The translations under genes and the position numbers were made by a program. Positions 1 to 8,943 of a stretch of DNA of 52,155 nt are shown one piece after another (position 1 is the first letter of the stretch; every line of letters begins with the position of its first letter). The DNA lies in contig JAJYFE010000009.1 of NCBI GenBank assembly GCA_021785435.1, forward strand, positions 1 to 52,155, read 5' to 3'. The stretch comes from Planctomycetota bacterium (GTDB lineage: Bacteria; Planctomycetota; Phycisphaerae; WQYP01). The notes beneath the pieces were generated by a model. It did no database searches and was not told where the DNA came from. It saw nothing but the letters and a program-made list of their open reading frames with translations.

Positions 1-202
1 ACGGACGATAGCCTGAATGTGGCAGGCCTAACCGCGTTGGCGGTGAAGGTTGGGTTAGCTACCGGGGCGACCGGACTGCCGCGCTGTCACCATTTGAAGC
101 GCCATTCTGACAGGAAATTAAGCAGACAAGCCTGCATGTCCACTGTGCCAACGGTCATTTTCCAAAGGCCATATGTGGGCTAACTATGCCGTGTGCAAAG
201 AG

Positions 203-232
203 TTACATTGCGAACGGGAACAGTTTTACAAT
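203..232 (+). promoter_or_regulatory. Candidate sigma-70 promoter of the first sigma gene
   Basis: TTACAT at 203-208 and TACAAT at 227-232 are separated by 18 bases, about 65 bases upstream of the sigma factor start. The match is fair and untested. I see no gene in the rest of 1-298. Confidence 0.35.
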
Positions 233-298
233 TTTATTTGAACCCGGCATACGGTTTGTACCGTAGTATTGTATGATGGGAGAAGTTGAGGCACGAAA

Positions 299-1276
299 AT
301 GGAGGCAAGTATGGTTATGCTAGCGACTAAAACCCAAGCGGCCACAGCGTCGGCTCACCCGAACGGGCGTTTTCGCGCAGCGCTGGCCTCGTTATCAGAG
401 TCGGACCGGCAGTTGCTATGGGAAGCGCTGCAGGCGCCTTTGGATTATATTCCTAACCGCCTCTTTAGACGGCCATCCGCGGAAGCGACACTGTTCGACG
501 CAGGCCTGGAGTTGCCGCCGGCCAACACCGGCTGGTACCACCCTATGATCGAGGATGGCCACTTGACCGCTACGGCGCCTTCTTCCAGTCTGCTCAATGG
601 AGCCGAAGAAAAGCATCTGTTCCTTCGTTACAACTATGCCCGGCGGCGCACGGGCCGCCTGGTGAAGCGCTTCCGCACCCATCCCGGTAAACGACTGGCC
701 CGGCAGATTCTGCTATGGTATCGCCGCGTTCGTGAAACCCGCGATTTGATTACGAGCGTGAATCTCGCTCTCGTGCTGGCCATGGCCAAACGGGTGCGCA
801 TGGCGGATGTGGATTTCGGCGAGCTGATCTCCGAAGGCAATATGGCCTTGCTGCGAGCCGTGGAGAAATTCGACGCTGCTCGTGGTTTCAAGTTCAGCAC
901 GTATGCCTGCCGTGCGATTCTGAAGGCGTTTAGCCGACTGGCTGGAAAAACCACCCGCTACAAAGGCATGTTCCCCACGGAATTTGACCCCACCATGGAA
1001 CGGTCGAACGAAATGGACAATCGGCGGCTGGCCCAGACCCGGGACGCCGTGGAAGAATTGCACCGGATTATCTCGGACAACACCGCTTGCCTGACCGACG
1101 TGGAACGCCGGGTGATTGAGGCCCGCTTCGCTCTGAATCATTCCACCGAAACGCCGGTGATGACGCTGGAGGAGGTCGGGCAGGTAATCGGAGTAACCAA
1201 GGAACGGGTGCGGCAAATCCAGAAGCGCGCCATGGAAAAACTGCGCTTTACCTTGGATGAGCAGATTCTGCGTTAA
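299..1276 (+). CDS. Sigma-70 family RNA polymerase sigma factor
   Basis: This 325-residue protein should direct RNA polymerase to a promoter class. Region 2 (core and -10 binding) spans about residues 150-212, with the motif GELISEGNMALLRAVEKFD. Region 4 spans about 264-317, with a helix-turn-helix near 290-312 (EEVGQVIGVTKERVRQIQKR). The region-3 linker is short and there is no recognisable region 1.1. The N-terminal 140 residues are a poorly conserved extension (LSESDRQLL, then PLDYIPN) of a kind I associate with planctomycete sigma factors. The ATG at 299 is chosen because GAGG lies 7 bases upstream; in-frame ATGs at codons 5 and 7 are alternatives. Its 3' end overlaps the convergent DD-peptidase gene by 29 bases. 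The regulon is unknown. Confidence 0.9.
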   Translation: MEASMVMLATKTQAATASAHPNGRFRAALASLSESDRQLLWEALQAPLDYIPNRLFRRPSAEATLFDAGLELPPANTGWYHPMIEDGHLTATAPSSSLLNGAEEKHLFLRYNYARRRTGRLVKRFRTHPGKRLARQILLWYRRVRETRDLITSVNLALVLAMAKRVRMADVDFGELISEGNMALLRAVEKFDAARGFKFSTYACRAILKAFSRLAGKTTRYKGMFPTEFDPTMERSNEMDNRRLAQTRDAVEELHRIISDNTACLTDVERRVIEARFALNHSTETPVMTLEEVGQVIGVTKERVRQIQKRAMEKLRFTLDEQILR

Positions 1277-2726
1277 ATAGCGCGGTCACCAGTCGATCCT
1301 GCCAGCCGTTGACGTTGCCGTGATAGTGGTTGCACATGATCGAAAACACAAACACGCCGTCGGGCGCGAACAGGTAACCGCTCAGGGTGGAGGCGCCGGT
1401 GATGTGCCCATCCTTGGCCCGCACGTGCGGCGCCGCCGGCGAGCCGCGGAACCGATAGATCAACGTACCATGGCCCGGCCGACACATACTGTCGATAAAT
1501 ATCTTTCCATCCCGTTCCATGGCGATATGAACCAATACCTGGATCAGCGCTGCGGGAGCCACGTGATCCAGGTGCGAAAGTCCGGAGCCGTCCACCAGCT
1601 GCACCCAGGCCGTGGGGATCCCCAGGCTGCGCAGGTAAGCCTGCACCGCCGCCGTACCGTTGGCCCATCCGCCCGGCTGCCCGGTGGCCAAATGGCCCAG
1701 GAGTTTGCATAACGCCTCGGCCATCAGATTGATGCTGTCGGTATTGGCGCGATACAAAATGGCCGTCAGAGGCGTTTCATATGTGGCCAACAATTGCGGC
1801 TTCGTTCCGGGGGCAGTGGCCGCGCTATCCAACCCGCCGCGGCGCACGGAACCAGTGATCTGAATCCCGTGATCCACCAGAACCTGGCGTAATACAGCGC
1901 CGGTGTAAAGGCCGGGATCGGCGATGGTGGTCTGCCGCCAATAGGGATCGCTTTGCTGGACGGATCCGCGCAAAAAGCACTCCGCGGAGTGCAGCCCGCG
2001 CCACAGCCAGAAACGCTGCGCTGGTCCGCGGTGGGCTTGAATGGCCACAGGCGGATAGGCGGAAAAGGGCTTGATGGATAGTCCCACCGCCCCGTGCGCA
2101 TCGATCACCGGTCGCCAGCGGATGCAGTTTAGCGCAAAATTCAAGCCGCCGACCGGGGCGTCATACCAATCCAGATATTGGGCTCCTCCCAGCGGCCAGC
2201 GCGCGTTCACAAAATCGTGGTTGAAAATGGAGTCATCGACGACGATGTCGTGAAAATGAGTCAGGCCCAAGGCCCGCAGGTGGTTGGCCCATTGTTGGAA
2301 TACGGTGGTGGATTGCCAGCCCGCCCGATGGCAGAGCACCGGATCGCCCAGGGCCGGATCGCCTCCGCCCACCAGCACCAGGTGGTCTCCCACCCGATAC
2401 AGCCGGGTGGCGATCACAGCGTGCGGTCCGAGACGATCGAACGCCGCCGCGGTTGTAAGCAATTTAGCGTTGCTGCCCGGCATCAGGGCTACGGTAGGAT
2501 GGAAACGGTAGAGGCTGGTCGGTCCCTGCGGGGTCAACTTGACGATATCGACGCCCACCTGCGCGCCGCGCAATTGCGGATCCCTTAGCAGCGCGTCGAT
2601 GCGTCGGGCCAGCTCCGGCGCCAGAACCTTCCCCCGGGCTGCTCCGCCGCCGTCCAGGGCTACGCCCATTCGCCCCGCGGCCAAAAACCAAAACGCTACA
2701 ACCAGAGCCCGAAACACTCGGTACAT
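1248..2726 (-). CDS. dacB: PBP4-type D-alanyl-D-alanine carboxypeptidase/endopeptidase (peptidase S13)
   Basis: The 492-residue protein belongs to the S13 penicillin-binding family, which trims or cleaves peptidoglycan stem peptides in the periplasm. Residues 1-23 form a hydrophobic signal sequence. The active-site Ser-x-x-Lys is S85-N-A-K88, the Ser-x-Asn is S331-I-N333, and the conserved VDGSGLS stretch is near 378-384. The third motif, normally KTG, reads K438-D439-G440, which is unusual for a penicillin-binding fold and could lower or change activity. The gene begins 31 bases after the phosphomannomutase stop, so the two are probably co-transcribed. Its end overlaps the convergent sigma gene by 29 bases. 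The family call is firm; actual DD-peptidase activity is less certain. Confidence 0.9.
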   Translation of the reverse strand: MYRVFRALVVAFWFLAAGRMGVALDGGGAARGKVLAPELARRIDALLRDPQLRGAQVGVDIVKLTPQGPTSLYRFHPTVALMPGSNAKLLTTAAAFDRLGPHAVIATRLYRVGDHLVLVGGGDPALGDPVLCHRAGWQSTTVFQQWANHLRALGLTHFHDIVVDDSIFNHDFVNARWPLGGAQYLDWYDAPVGGLNFALNCIRWRPVIDAHGAVGLSIKPFSAYPPVAIQAHRGPAQRFWLWRGLHSAECFLRGSVQQSDPYWRQTTIADPGLYTGAVLRQVLVDHGIQITGSVRRGGLDSAATAPGTKPQLLATYETPLTAILYRANTDSINLMAEALCKLLGHLATGQPGGWANGTAAVQAYLRSLGIPTAWVQLVDGSGLSHLDHVAPAALIQVLVHIAMERDGKIFIDSMCRPGHGTLIYRFRGSPAAPHVRAKDGHITGASTLSGYLFAPDGVFVFSIMCNHYHGNVNGWQDRLVTALFNAESAHPR

Positions 2727-2757
2727 CCCTGCACCTTTCTCTTCTTGCGCCTTTACT

Positions 2758-4143
2758 TTACTCGGCCGCGGCCCCTAGCTGCCGGGAAACTTCTTCGAGT
2801 TTCTTTTTCAGGGTCTCAGCGGTGTTGGCTTCCAGATTCAGCCGCAGCAGCGGCTCGGTGTTGCTTTTGCGAACGTTGAACCACCAGGTGTCATATTCCA
2901 CCGTGATGCCATCCAGATAATCGATCGCCGCATCCTGATAACGCTCGGCCAGCCGGGCCATCGCGCCATCCTTGTCCGCCACCTGGAAATTGACTTCGCC
3001 GCTGCCATGCCAGCGCAGCAGCGGCTTGAGGACCTGGCTCACCGGCACATCATATTGCGAAAATACCGAAGCCACACAGGCGAAAGCGATGGCCCCGCTG
3101 TCGCAGTTGAAATTGTCGCGAAAATAAAAATGGCCCGACAATTCCCCGCCCAATACACCGTGACTTTCCGCCAACGCCTTTTTCATAAAAGCGTGCCCCA
3201 CGCGTTCGCGCCGCGCCACGCCGCCGGCATTTTCAATCTCCTCTTTCACCACCCGGCTGCTCCGCAGATCGTAAACCACTGTCGCGTGCGGATGATCCTT
3301 CAAAAAGTGCCGCGCCAACAGCGCCGTGATGATATCGCAGCGAATGACCCGGGCCTGCTCATCCACGAAAACGCAGCGGTCGGCATCACCGTCGAAACAG
3401 ACTCCGAAGGCGGCGCCACTGGACAGCACCGCCTCCTGCAGCTGTCGCAGGTTCGCATCCACCAAGGGATTCGGGGGGTGGTTGAAAGCTCCGGTAATTT
3501 CCAGGTTCAACGGAACCAGCTTTAACTTCGGCTCCGGCAGAAATATATCCGGCAGGAACCGCCCCGCCATGCCGTTGCTTGCATCGACCGCCACCGTCAG
3601 CAGGCGCACGGGCTTCAGAAAGCGCAGCACATGCTGGCGGTAGGCCGCGGTGAAATCCTGCCGTTCCAGGGCGCCGGGTGCGGCGGCGGGCGACGGAGAC
3701 GGCTCCCCGCAGAGGCGCTTAATTTCCCGCAGCCCCGTATTCTCGCCGATGGGCCGCGCCGCCGGCCCGCTGATCTTAAACCCATTATAGTGGACGGGAT
3801 TGTGCGACGCCGTCGTCTGGATGCCGCCGGAAAAGCCGCCGTAATTGATGGCGAAATAAATCAGCGGCGTATCGATCAGGCCCACATCCAGGCAGTCCAT
3901 TCCGGCGGACCGTACGCCTTCAGTTACCGCCATGGCGAGCGCCCCGCTGCTGGGCCGCATGTCCCGGCCGACCACGAGCATATTGTTTCGCCGCACCGCC
4001 GGGTCCGCATCGGCATTCTGTTGGCGCAGAAAATCAGCGGTGGCGCGGCCGATGCGCCGCGCGATGGCCTCATTCAAGGGATCGGGATACACACCCCGGA
4101 TGTCGTACGCCTTGAAGATCTGATCCAATGCCGCCGCGTTCAT
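2758..4143 (-). CDS. manB: Phosphomannomutase/phosphoglucomutase
   Basis: This alpha-D-phosphohexomutase interconverts mannose- or glucose-6-phosphate and the 1-phosphate, feeding nucleotide-sugar and surface polysaccharide synthesis in the cytoplasm. With the start at 4143 it has 461 residues, normal for the family. The catalytic phosphoserine is in TTASHNP (about residue 113), the metal loop is DGDADR (about 251-256), the sugar-specificity loop is GELSGH (about 333-338), and the phosphate-binding loop is RKSNTEPLLR (about 425-434). A longer frame reaches 4221, but family members begin just before FKAYDIRG, so the internal ATG is preferred; neither start has a strong ribosome site. It sits between the oxidoreductase and dacB, all on the minus strand. 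Confidence 0.92.
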   Translation of the reverse strand: MNAAALDQIFKAYDIRGVYPDPLNEAIARRIGRATADFLRQQNADADPAVRRNNMLVVGRDMRPSSGALAMAVTEGVRSAGMDCLDVGLIDTPLIYFAINYGGFSGGIQTTASHNPVHYNGFKISGPAARPIGENTGLREIKRLCGEPSPSPAAAPGALERQDFTAAYRQHVLRFLKPVRLLTVAVDASNGMAGRFLPDIFLPEPKLKLVPLNLEITGAFNHPPNPLVDANLRQLQEAVLSSGAAFGVCFDGDADRCVFVDEQARVIRCDIITALLARHFLKDHPHATVVYDLRSSRVVKEEIENAGGVARRERVGHAFMKKALAESHGVLGGELSGHFYFRDNFNCDSGAIAFACVASVFSQYDVPVSQVLKPLLRWHGSGEVNFQVADKDGAMARLAERYQDAAIDYLDGITVEYDTWWFNVRKSNTEPLLRLNLEANTAETLKKKLEEVSRQLGAAAE

Positions 4144-4246
4144 ACGGTGTTTCCACTTGGGTCCACGGGTGAGCCATCCCTCGGCGGCTATGTTCCCCGC
4201 TCGTCCGCCCCCTGTCAACATTTCAGAAAACTGGTTGCGCGGCGGC

Positions 4247-5407
4247 TCAGGGCTTTAGTTCCGGGACTTGAACCCACGCCCGTTTCCGCCAGGATTCCAG
4301 GCCTTTTTCGGCAAGCTGTACACCCTTGGCGCCTTCCAGCAGATTCCACGGGAATGGTTCTCCTTGCACCACGTGGCGGAGGAACAATTCCCACTGCACC
4401 TTGAACGCGTTGTCAAATTCCTGCTGCGGCGGCACCTGCTGCCAACCGGCTTGGAAATCGAGCGGCGTCTCCACATCCGGGTTCCACACGAAACGCGGCG
4501 TGGCGCCATAGGGCTGCACCCAGCAATGCCGCAGCCCCGCCACCGCGCTGCCTTTGGTGCCATCGACCTGCAACACCAATAGATCGTCCCGTCGCACCCG
4601 CACCGCCCAACTGGCGTTGATCTGGGCGATTATGCCGCCGGCCAACTCAAAGGTGGCATAGGCGGAATCATCGGCGGTGCAGGAGTAGGGTTTCCCAGCC
4701 TCATCCCGGCGGCGTGGAATATGAGTCGCCCCCAGGCAGGACACCGCCTGCACCGCGCCAAAAAGGTTGTCAAGCACATAGCGGAAATGGCAGAGCATAT
4801 CGATGATTATACCGCCGCCGTTTTCTTTCCGATAATTCCACGATGGCCGCTGCGGGGCAATGGTATCGCCTTCAAAAACCCAGTAGCCGAACTCCCCGCG
4901 GATTGAGAGAATCCTGCCGAAAAAACCGCTGTCGCGCAGCATTTTTAATTGCCGCATTCCCGGCAGCCACAGTTTGTCCTGCACGACCCCATGTTTCAAA
5001 GACTTGCGGCGCGCCAGGCGATACAGTTCCAGCGCCTGCGCCGAGCTGACGGCCACTGGCTTTTCGCAATAGATGTGCTTGCCCGCGGCCAGCGCTTCTT
5101 TCACGGCGTCCGCCCGCCGTTCGGTGGTCTGGGCGTCAAAGTAAATAAGGTTCTTTCGATCGGCCAAGGCCGCAGCCAGGTTGGTGGTCCAGCGCGTCAC
5201 GCCGGCCTGGGCGGCGAGCGATGCGAGTTTGGCGGGATTACGGCCCACCAGAATCGGATCGGGCAGGATGGTCTCGCCCGGGCCAACGTTAACTCCTCCT
5301 TGGTCGATAATCGCCTTGATGGAGCGCCTCAGGTGCTGATGCGTGCCCATGCGGCCGGTGACGCCGTTCATAATAATGCCCACGGTGTGAACAGTGCCGG
5401 TCGTCAT
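4247..5407 (-). CDS. Gfo/Idh/MocA-family NAD(P)-dependent oxidoreductase
   Basis: The 386-residue protein has the two-domain plan of glucose-fructose oxidoreductase and inositol dehydrogenase relatives. An N-terminal Rossmann fold has the glycine-rich stretch NGVTGRMG (about 14-21) and the EKPVA signature at 115-119, followed by the C-terminal substrate domain with NGGGIIIDMLCH. It probably oxidises or epimerises a sugar or sugar acid. It lacks a signal peptide. Its position 37 bases after the cupin gene and downstream of GH88 and the sulfatase suggests it handles the monosaccharide they release. The ATG at 5407 is chosen over an upstream in-frame start at 5434 that lies in a short-repeat leader. 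The substrate cannot be read from sequence. Confidence 0.88.
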   Translation of the reverse strand: MTTGTVHTVGIIMNGVTGRMGTHQHLRRSIKAIIDQGGVNVGPGETILPDPILVGRNPAKLASLAAQAGVTRWTTNLAAALADRKNLIYFDAQTTERRADAVKEALAAGKHIYCEKPVAVSSAQALELYRLARRKSLKHGVVQDKLWLPGMRQLKMLRDSGFFGRILSIRGEFGYWVFEGDTIAPQRPSWNYRKENGGGIIIDMLCHFRYVLDNLFGAVQAVSCLGATHIPRRRDEAGKPYSCTADDSAYATFELAGGIIAQINASWAVRVRRDDLLVLQVDGTKGSAVAGLRHCWVQPYGATPRFVWNPDVETPLDFQAGWQQVPPQQEFDNAFKVQWELFLRHVVQGEPFPWNLLEGAKGVQLAEKGLESWRKRAWVQVPELKP

Positions 5408-5415
5408 GGGAATGC

Positions 5416-5443
5416 CTCTAACCTGTAACCCCAAACCCTAAAA
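5416..5443. repeat. Degenerate 7-bp repeat before the oxidoreductase start
   Basis: Four consecutive heptamers, CTCTAAC, CTGTAAC, CCCAAAC and CCTAAAA on the plus strand, lie 8 to 36 bases upstream of the minus-strand start at 5407 and fill the gap to the cupin stop. Similar 7-bp arrays occur before other genes in this window. Confidence 0.6.
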
Positions 5444-5444
5444 T

Positions 5445-5891
5445 CTAGGCGCTGCTGGTGCCACATTGAGGCCACGCGCCTTGCGGCAGAGGCGGCGCGT
5501 CGTGCCCGGCGCGAGGCAAAGTTCCGTCCAGCTCTTGCCGCCAGTGCGCCACCTCTCCGGCCGGGCCGTAACAATATAACATCCGGACGGGCGTGTCACC
5601 GATGTTGGTAAGCTGATGATATACTCCCGGAGGAATATATACCGCCTGGCCTCCGCGCAGCGTCTGCCGCTCCGCCCCGAGGCACATTTCCGCGGTTCCG
5701 TCGATGAGGAAATAAACTTCTTCCTGGGGCTGGTTGTGCCAGGGCACCTGGCCGCCGTGCGGCGCCAGGGTGACATGGCCCAGTGCAAAATGTCTGGTTG
5801 GAATGGGCGAGGCGCCGCCGCAGAGATTCTGCGTCCGGCGCCGCGCCGGATACTCCCGACCGGCGATGACCGCCAAATCGGCAACGATCAT
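5445..5891 (-). CDS. Small cupin-domain protein
   Basis: This 148-residue single-domain cupin has the two metal-ligand motifs: PWHNQPQEEVYFLIDG (first His and the Glu) and PPGVYHQLTN (second His). Such proteins are sugar-binding sensors, isomerases or dioxygenases; the exact role is not readable. The start at 5891 is set by GGAGG eight bases upstream and by an ATGA overlap with the stop of the GH88 gene, which implies translational coupling. The frame is open further upstream to 5981, inside the GH88 gene, but that extension is not needed. Its place between GH88 and a sugar oxidoreductase suggests a role in metabolism or sensing of the released uronic-type sugar. Confidence 0.85.
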   Translation of the reverse strand: MIVADLAVIAGREYPARRRTQNLCGGASPIPTRHFALGHVTLAPHGGQVPWHNQPQEEVYFLIDGTAEMCLGAERQTLRGGQAVYIPPGVYHQLTNIGDTPVRMLYCYGPAGEVAHWRQELDGTLPRAGHDAPPLPQGAWPQCGTSSA

Positions 5892-7258
5892 GTGGGTTTC
5901 CTCCAAAACATCAGATCCGGCTGGCCTTGGGCGAGGCGCTGCACGCACCACGCCGCTTCGCGCAGATGATAATCCCCCCACATGCTCGCTTCACCGCACG
6001 GCACGCGGCGGCCCGGTGGAATATAGTCCCAACCGTTGGGCCGGTGGTAAACGCTATGCAGCAGCAAACCCTGGTGTTGGCGCTCGACCGACAAATATGG
6101 TTCGTTCAATAGCGTTCGCAGAATGGTCAGCGCCGCCTGGAAATAGCGCCGGCCCAAGGTACCGTCAAGGTAACGCCCCAGACGCAACAGGCCCTGCACC
6201 GCAATGGCGGCGGCCGAACTGTCCACCGGCTCGTAGGGGTTAAATGGCTCCGCCGGACGGTCCAGGTATTGGCCCAGGCGATAAAGCTCCGGAGCGCCAG
6301 TGTCCCAGTACGGTACACCGTCGGTGGGTGTATTTTCAAGATAGAAATCGCACGTAGCGCGTGCCGCTTGGAGCATAAAGCTCGTGACGGCCGATTTTCC
6401 ACCGCAGCGGCGCAGGGCTTCCGCGGGAATAGCGCGCAGGAACTCCAGTTGCTCCGCGAAGCCGCACATCGCCCAGGCCAGGCCGCGGGTCCAGGTGGTG
6501 AAAGGGGAAAAACCCTGCTGCGAACTGGGGCAGCGAAAGGCTCCGTCGTTGATGTTGAAAATAACTTCCTGTCGAACCGCGCCGCGCCGGGCGTAAACAC
6601 CCGGCCCGTCCGTGCCGCAAATATTAAATTTCGCCGTGGTGCGGGCGTGGATGACCAGGCGCTCCAGCAGGCTGATCCGGCGGTCATTTTCCTCCGCCAG
6701 TACGCCGCCAAGTTGGTGGCTTAACGCCAAAACCCGCAGGGAACGGATGGTATCGATGAACAGCGAATGCGGGCCGTTGAAGGAATAGATGTAGCCGCCG
6801 TCCGGTAGGTTGGTCCAGCGCCTGGCCTGCACGGCGCCGGAAACTTTCAGCGCCAACTCATAGGTGCGGCGCTCCCATGGATTTTCCGGAATTCGCTTTT
6901 CATTCATCAGGCGCAGCAGCTGGCCGAAGGTGCTCGCGTTGTTGAAACCATGATCATGTACGCCAAAATGGGTTAAGTGGGGCGCCATATGCGCCAGGAT
7001 CTGTTCGCGCGCGGCGTGGAGAAATTTCTTTTCGCCGGTGGCATCGAATTGCAGCAGCTCGGAGCCGAATTGGAAGCCTTCGGTCCAGTCCGTCCAGCCG
7101 CGGGAGGCGTATTGGCCGCGCACGGTGAACACCGGGGCGCCCTGCCCCGGGCGAAAAGTCCGGCGCAGGCTGCGGAGTTTTAGGGCTGAAAGCCGCCACA
7201 TCCGCCCCATGGCGGGCCACAGATCGGCCGGACGCACATGCCAGTCAATGGTCAGCAT
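5888..7258 (-). CDS. GH88-family unsaturated glucuronyl hydrolase
   Basis: The 456-residue protein fits glycoside hydrolase family 88, which hydrates and cleaves the unsaturated uronic acid left at the end of disaccharides by polysaccharide lyases. It has the alpha/alpha-barrel signatures TDWTEGFQFG, HDHGF (Asp about 102) and SLFIDTIRSL (Asp about 169), the two positions that correspond to the family's catalytic and assisting aspartates, plus TWTRGLAWAMCGFA and PYWDTGAPE. There is no signal peptide, so it should act in the cytoplasm on imported oligosaccharides. The ATG at 7258 is preferred; a TTG-started extension to 7363 also exists. The sulfatase immediately upstream suggests the substrate is sulfated, as in chondroitin- or ulvan-like glycans (inference). 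Confidence 0.88.
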   Translation of the reverse strand: MLTIDWHVRPADLWPAMGRMWRLSALKLRSLRRTFRPGQGAPVFTVRGQYASRGWTDWTEGFQFGSELLQFDATGEKKFLHAAREQILAHMAPHLTHFGVHDHGFNNASTFGQLLRLMNEKRIPENPWERRTYELALKVSGAVQARRWTNLPDGGYIYSFNGPHSLFIDTIRSLRVLALSHQLGGVLAEENDRRISLLERLVIHARTTAKFNICGTDGPGVYARRGAVRQEVIFNINDGAFRCPSSQQGFSPFTTWTRGLAWAMCGFAEQLEFLRAIPAEALRRCGGKSAVTSFMLQAARATCDFYLENTPTDGVPYWDTGAPELYRLGQYLDRPAEPFNPYEPVDSSAAAIAVQGLLRLGRYLDGTLGRRYFQAALTILRTLLNEPYLSVERQHQGLLLHSVYHRPNGWDYIPPGRRVPCGEASMWGDYHLREAAWCVQRLAQGQPDLMFWRKPT

Positions 7259-7377
7259 AGGGTTTCTGACGGTCCCCTGGTTAACGCACCAGGTGCGGCT
7301 GGTGACGATTCGGTTTAAGCCATCCTCATTTCTTACAGTACGTGATCTGTACTGGTAGTGCAAGGATCGCCCCTGTC

Positions 7378-8721
7378 CTATGGGGTATATGGCACGGTCA
7401 AACTTGCATCGACGGGATATTTCCAGCGGGCGATCAGTGCCTCCGCCGGCTCAAAGGGATCGCCGTGGTCTTTCAGCAACATTTGCGTTTGCCGCTCCAG
7501 CGCTTCCCGCAAGCCCGCACTGGCGGAATCAGCAATCAGGTTATGCTGCTGGTAGGGATCCGCTTGATTGTCATAAAGCAGCCATGGTCCGGCCAGCGTG
7601 CGCACATAGGTATGCCGCCGGGTGCGCACGCCGCGATATTCGCGGCCGCCGACGGAGCGGGTCCATTCCCCGAATGGGACATAACAGGCCAGGAGCGCCG
7701 CCGCAGCCGGGGCCGCCGCTTCGCCGTGTAAGAATGGCGCATAATTATGGCCCTGCACCGACGCGGGCACGGGAAGGTCGCACAAACCCAGCAGAGTGGG
7801 CATCAGGTCCGGCGTATTGATCGGGGTATCCACCGCGCGGCCGTGCGGGCCGAAACGGCGGGGATAACGCACCAGCAACGGCACGCGAATGGATTCATCC
7901 CAGGGACGCTGTTTGCGCCACTGGCCGTGCGATCCCATCATGTCGCCATGATCCGACCAAAATACAAAAATAGTCTCTTCCGCCAGGCGGGAGGTTTCCA
8001 GCGCGGCCAACAGCTCGCCGATGCAGGCATCCAGGGCCGTAATGTGGGCGTAATAGCCGGCCAGCGTCAAGCGGGCCTGCGCTGCAGCTTCGGGTGGTAC
8101 GTTGCCGCGCAGCACCAGGCCGGTCGGTTCGTACCGACGGCGATATTCCGGTGGCGCGGTTTCGTAAGGATTGTGCGGCGGTCCCCAGGAAAGAACCAGC
8201 AGAAATGGCCGTGCCGCGCCGGTGCGGCTTTCGAGATATTGTTTCGCCTCGGACGTTTGTGCCTGGGCGTCATAGCCGGGCCAGAGTTTTTTCTCCGGAT
8301 GATCGTTAAAATAAAATGAGTCCCAGTAATCATGGCAGCATTCCCGCACGTGCCAGAACTCGAAGCCCTGATGATCTTCCGGCGGAATATAGCCGGAGCG
8401 GCCCCGGCCGTTTAAATGCCATTTGCCAATGTAGGCCGTGTCATAACCCTGCGTCTTGAAAGCGTCGGCCAGCGATGCGGCGCGGTGTTCCAGATGCACG
8501 TCGTTGACGAATACGCCGTGCGTATGCGGATATTGGCCGGTGAGCAAACTGGCCCGTGCCGGCGAGCAAACCGGACAACCGGCGATGGCGTGGGAAAAGT
8601 TCAGGCTTTGCCGTGCCAGCCGGTCCAGGTGGGGCGTGTATACGTTGGAATCGCCGGCGTAACCCGTCGCCTGAGCGCGCCATTGATCCGCGAATACAAA
8701 AACGACGTTGGGATTCTTCAT
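7378..8721 (-). CDS. Type I (S1) sulfatase
   Basis: This 447-residue alkaline-phosphatase-superfamily sulfatase removes sulfate esters. The formylglycine-site motif is C52-S-P-A-R56 within CSPARASLLTG, so it needs maturation of the cysteine to formylglycine. Other family motifs are FADQWRAQATG near the N terminus, IGKWHLNG, and FWSDHGDMMGSHGQW in the metal site. There is no signal peptide, unlike most planctomycete sulfatases, so it probably works in the cytoplasm together with GH88. The ATG at 8721 is preceded by AAAGGA nine bases upstream. It is the first gene of the minus-strand cluster sulfatase, GH88, cupin, oxidoreductase. The substrate is unknown. Confidence 0.92.
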   Translation of the reverse strand: MKNPNVVFVFADQWRAQATGYAGDSNVYTPHLDRLARQSLNFSHAIAGCPVCSPARASLLTGQYPHTHGVFVNDVHLEHRAASLADAFKTQGYDTAYIGKWHLNGRGRSGYIPPEDHQGFEFWHVRECCHDYWDSFYFNDHPEKKLWPGYDAQAQTSEAKQYLESRTGAARPFLLVLSWGPPHNPYETAPPEYRRRYEPTGLVLRGNVPPEAAAQARLTLAGYYAHITALDACIGELLAALETSRLAEETIFVFWSDHGDMMGSHGQWRKQRPWDESIRVPLLVRYPRRFGPHGRAVDTPINTPDLMPTLLGLCDLPVPASVQGHNYAPFLHGEAAAPAAAALLACYVPFGEWTRSVGGREYRGVRTRRHTYVRTLAGPWLLYDNQADPYQQHNLIADSASAGLREALERQTQMLLKDHGDPFEPAEALIARWKYPVDASLTVPYTP

Positions 8722-8912
8722 GCTCCAGCATCCTTTCGTTTAACCTTAACCCGGCCGCGGTGTTAACCCAGCGCCATCCCCCTTGGCCGCCCGCCGTCAC
8801 CAGCGCTGTTTCCATGATGGCTAATCATACCGCAGACCCTCTCCGCCCACCGTAAGTCGCTGACTCACCAGGTTGTGGGCCGCACTCCGTGCCACCCGTA
8901 CGGGCGGCGCGG

Positions 8913-8918
8913 TATAAT
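8913..8918 (+). promoter_or_regulatory. Candidate -10 box upstream of the 8944 gene
   Basis: A perfect TATAAT lies about 26 bases before the GTG start. The -35 region (GTGCCA at 8889-8894, spacer 18) is weak, so this is only a suggestion. Confidence 0.3.
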
Positions 8919-8943
8919 AACGATGAACGGCGCGAAATAAGCT

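Noticed and set aside
713-1216. Long minus-strand frame inside the sigma gene
   Set aside because: It is antisense to a protein with clear sigma motifs, and its own product has no recognisable family or ribosome site.
8441-8815. 124-codon minus-strand frame covering the sulfatase start
   Set aside because: It overlaps the conserved sulfatase N terminus in another frame and has no recognisable domain; AAAGGA supports the sulfatase start instead.
8722-8900. Promoter for the sulfatase cluster at a minus-strand TATGAT
   Set aside because: The only nearby -35-like hexamer (TTACGG) is 20 bases away, so the match is not good enough to report as a feature.
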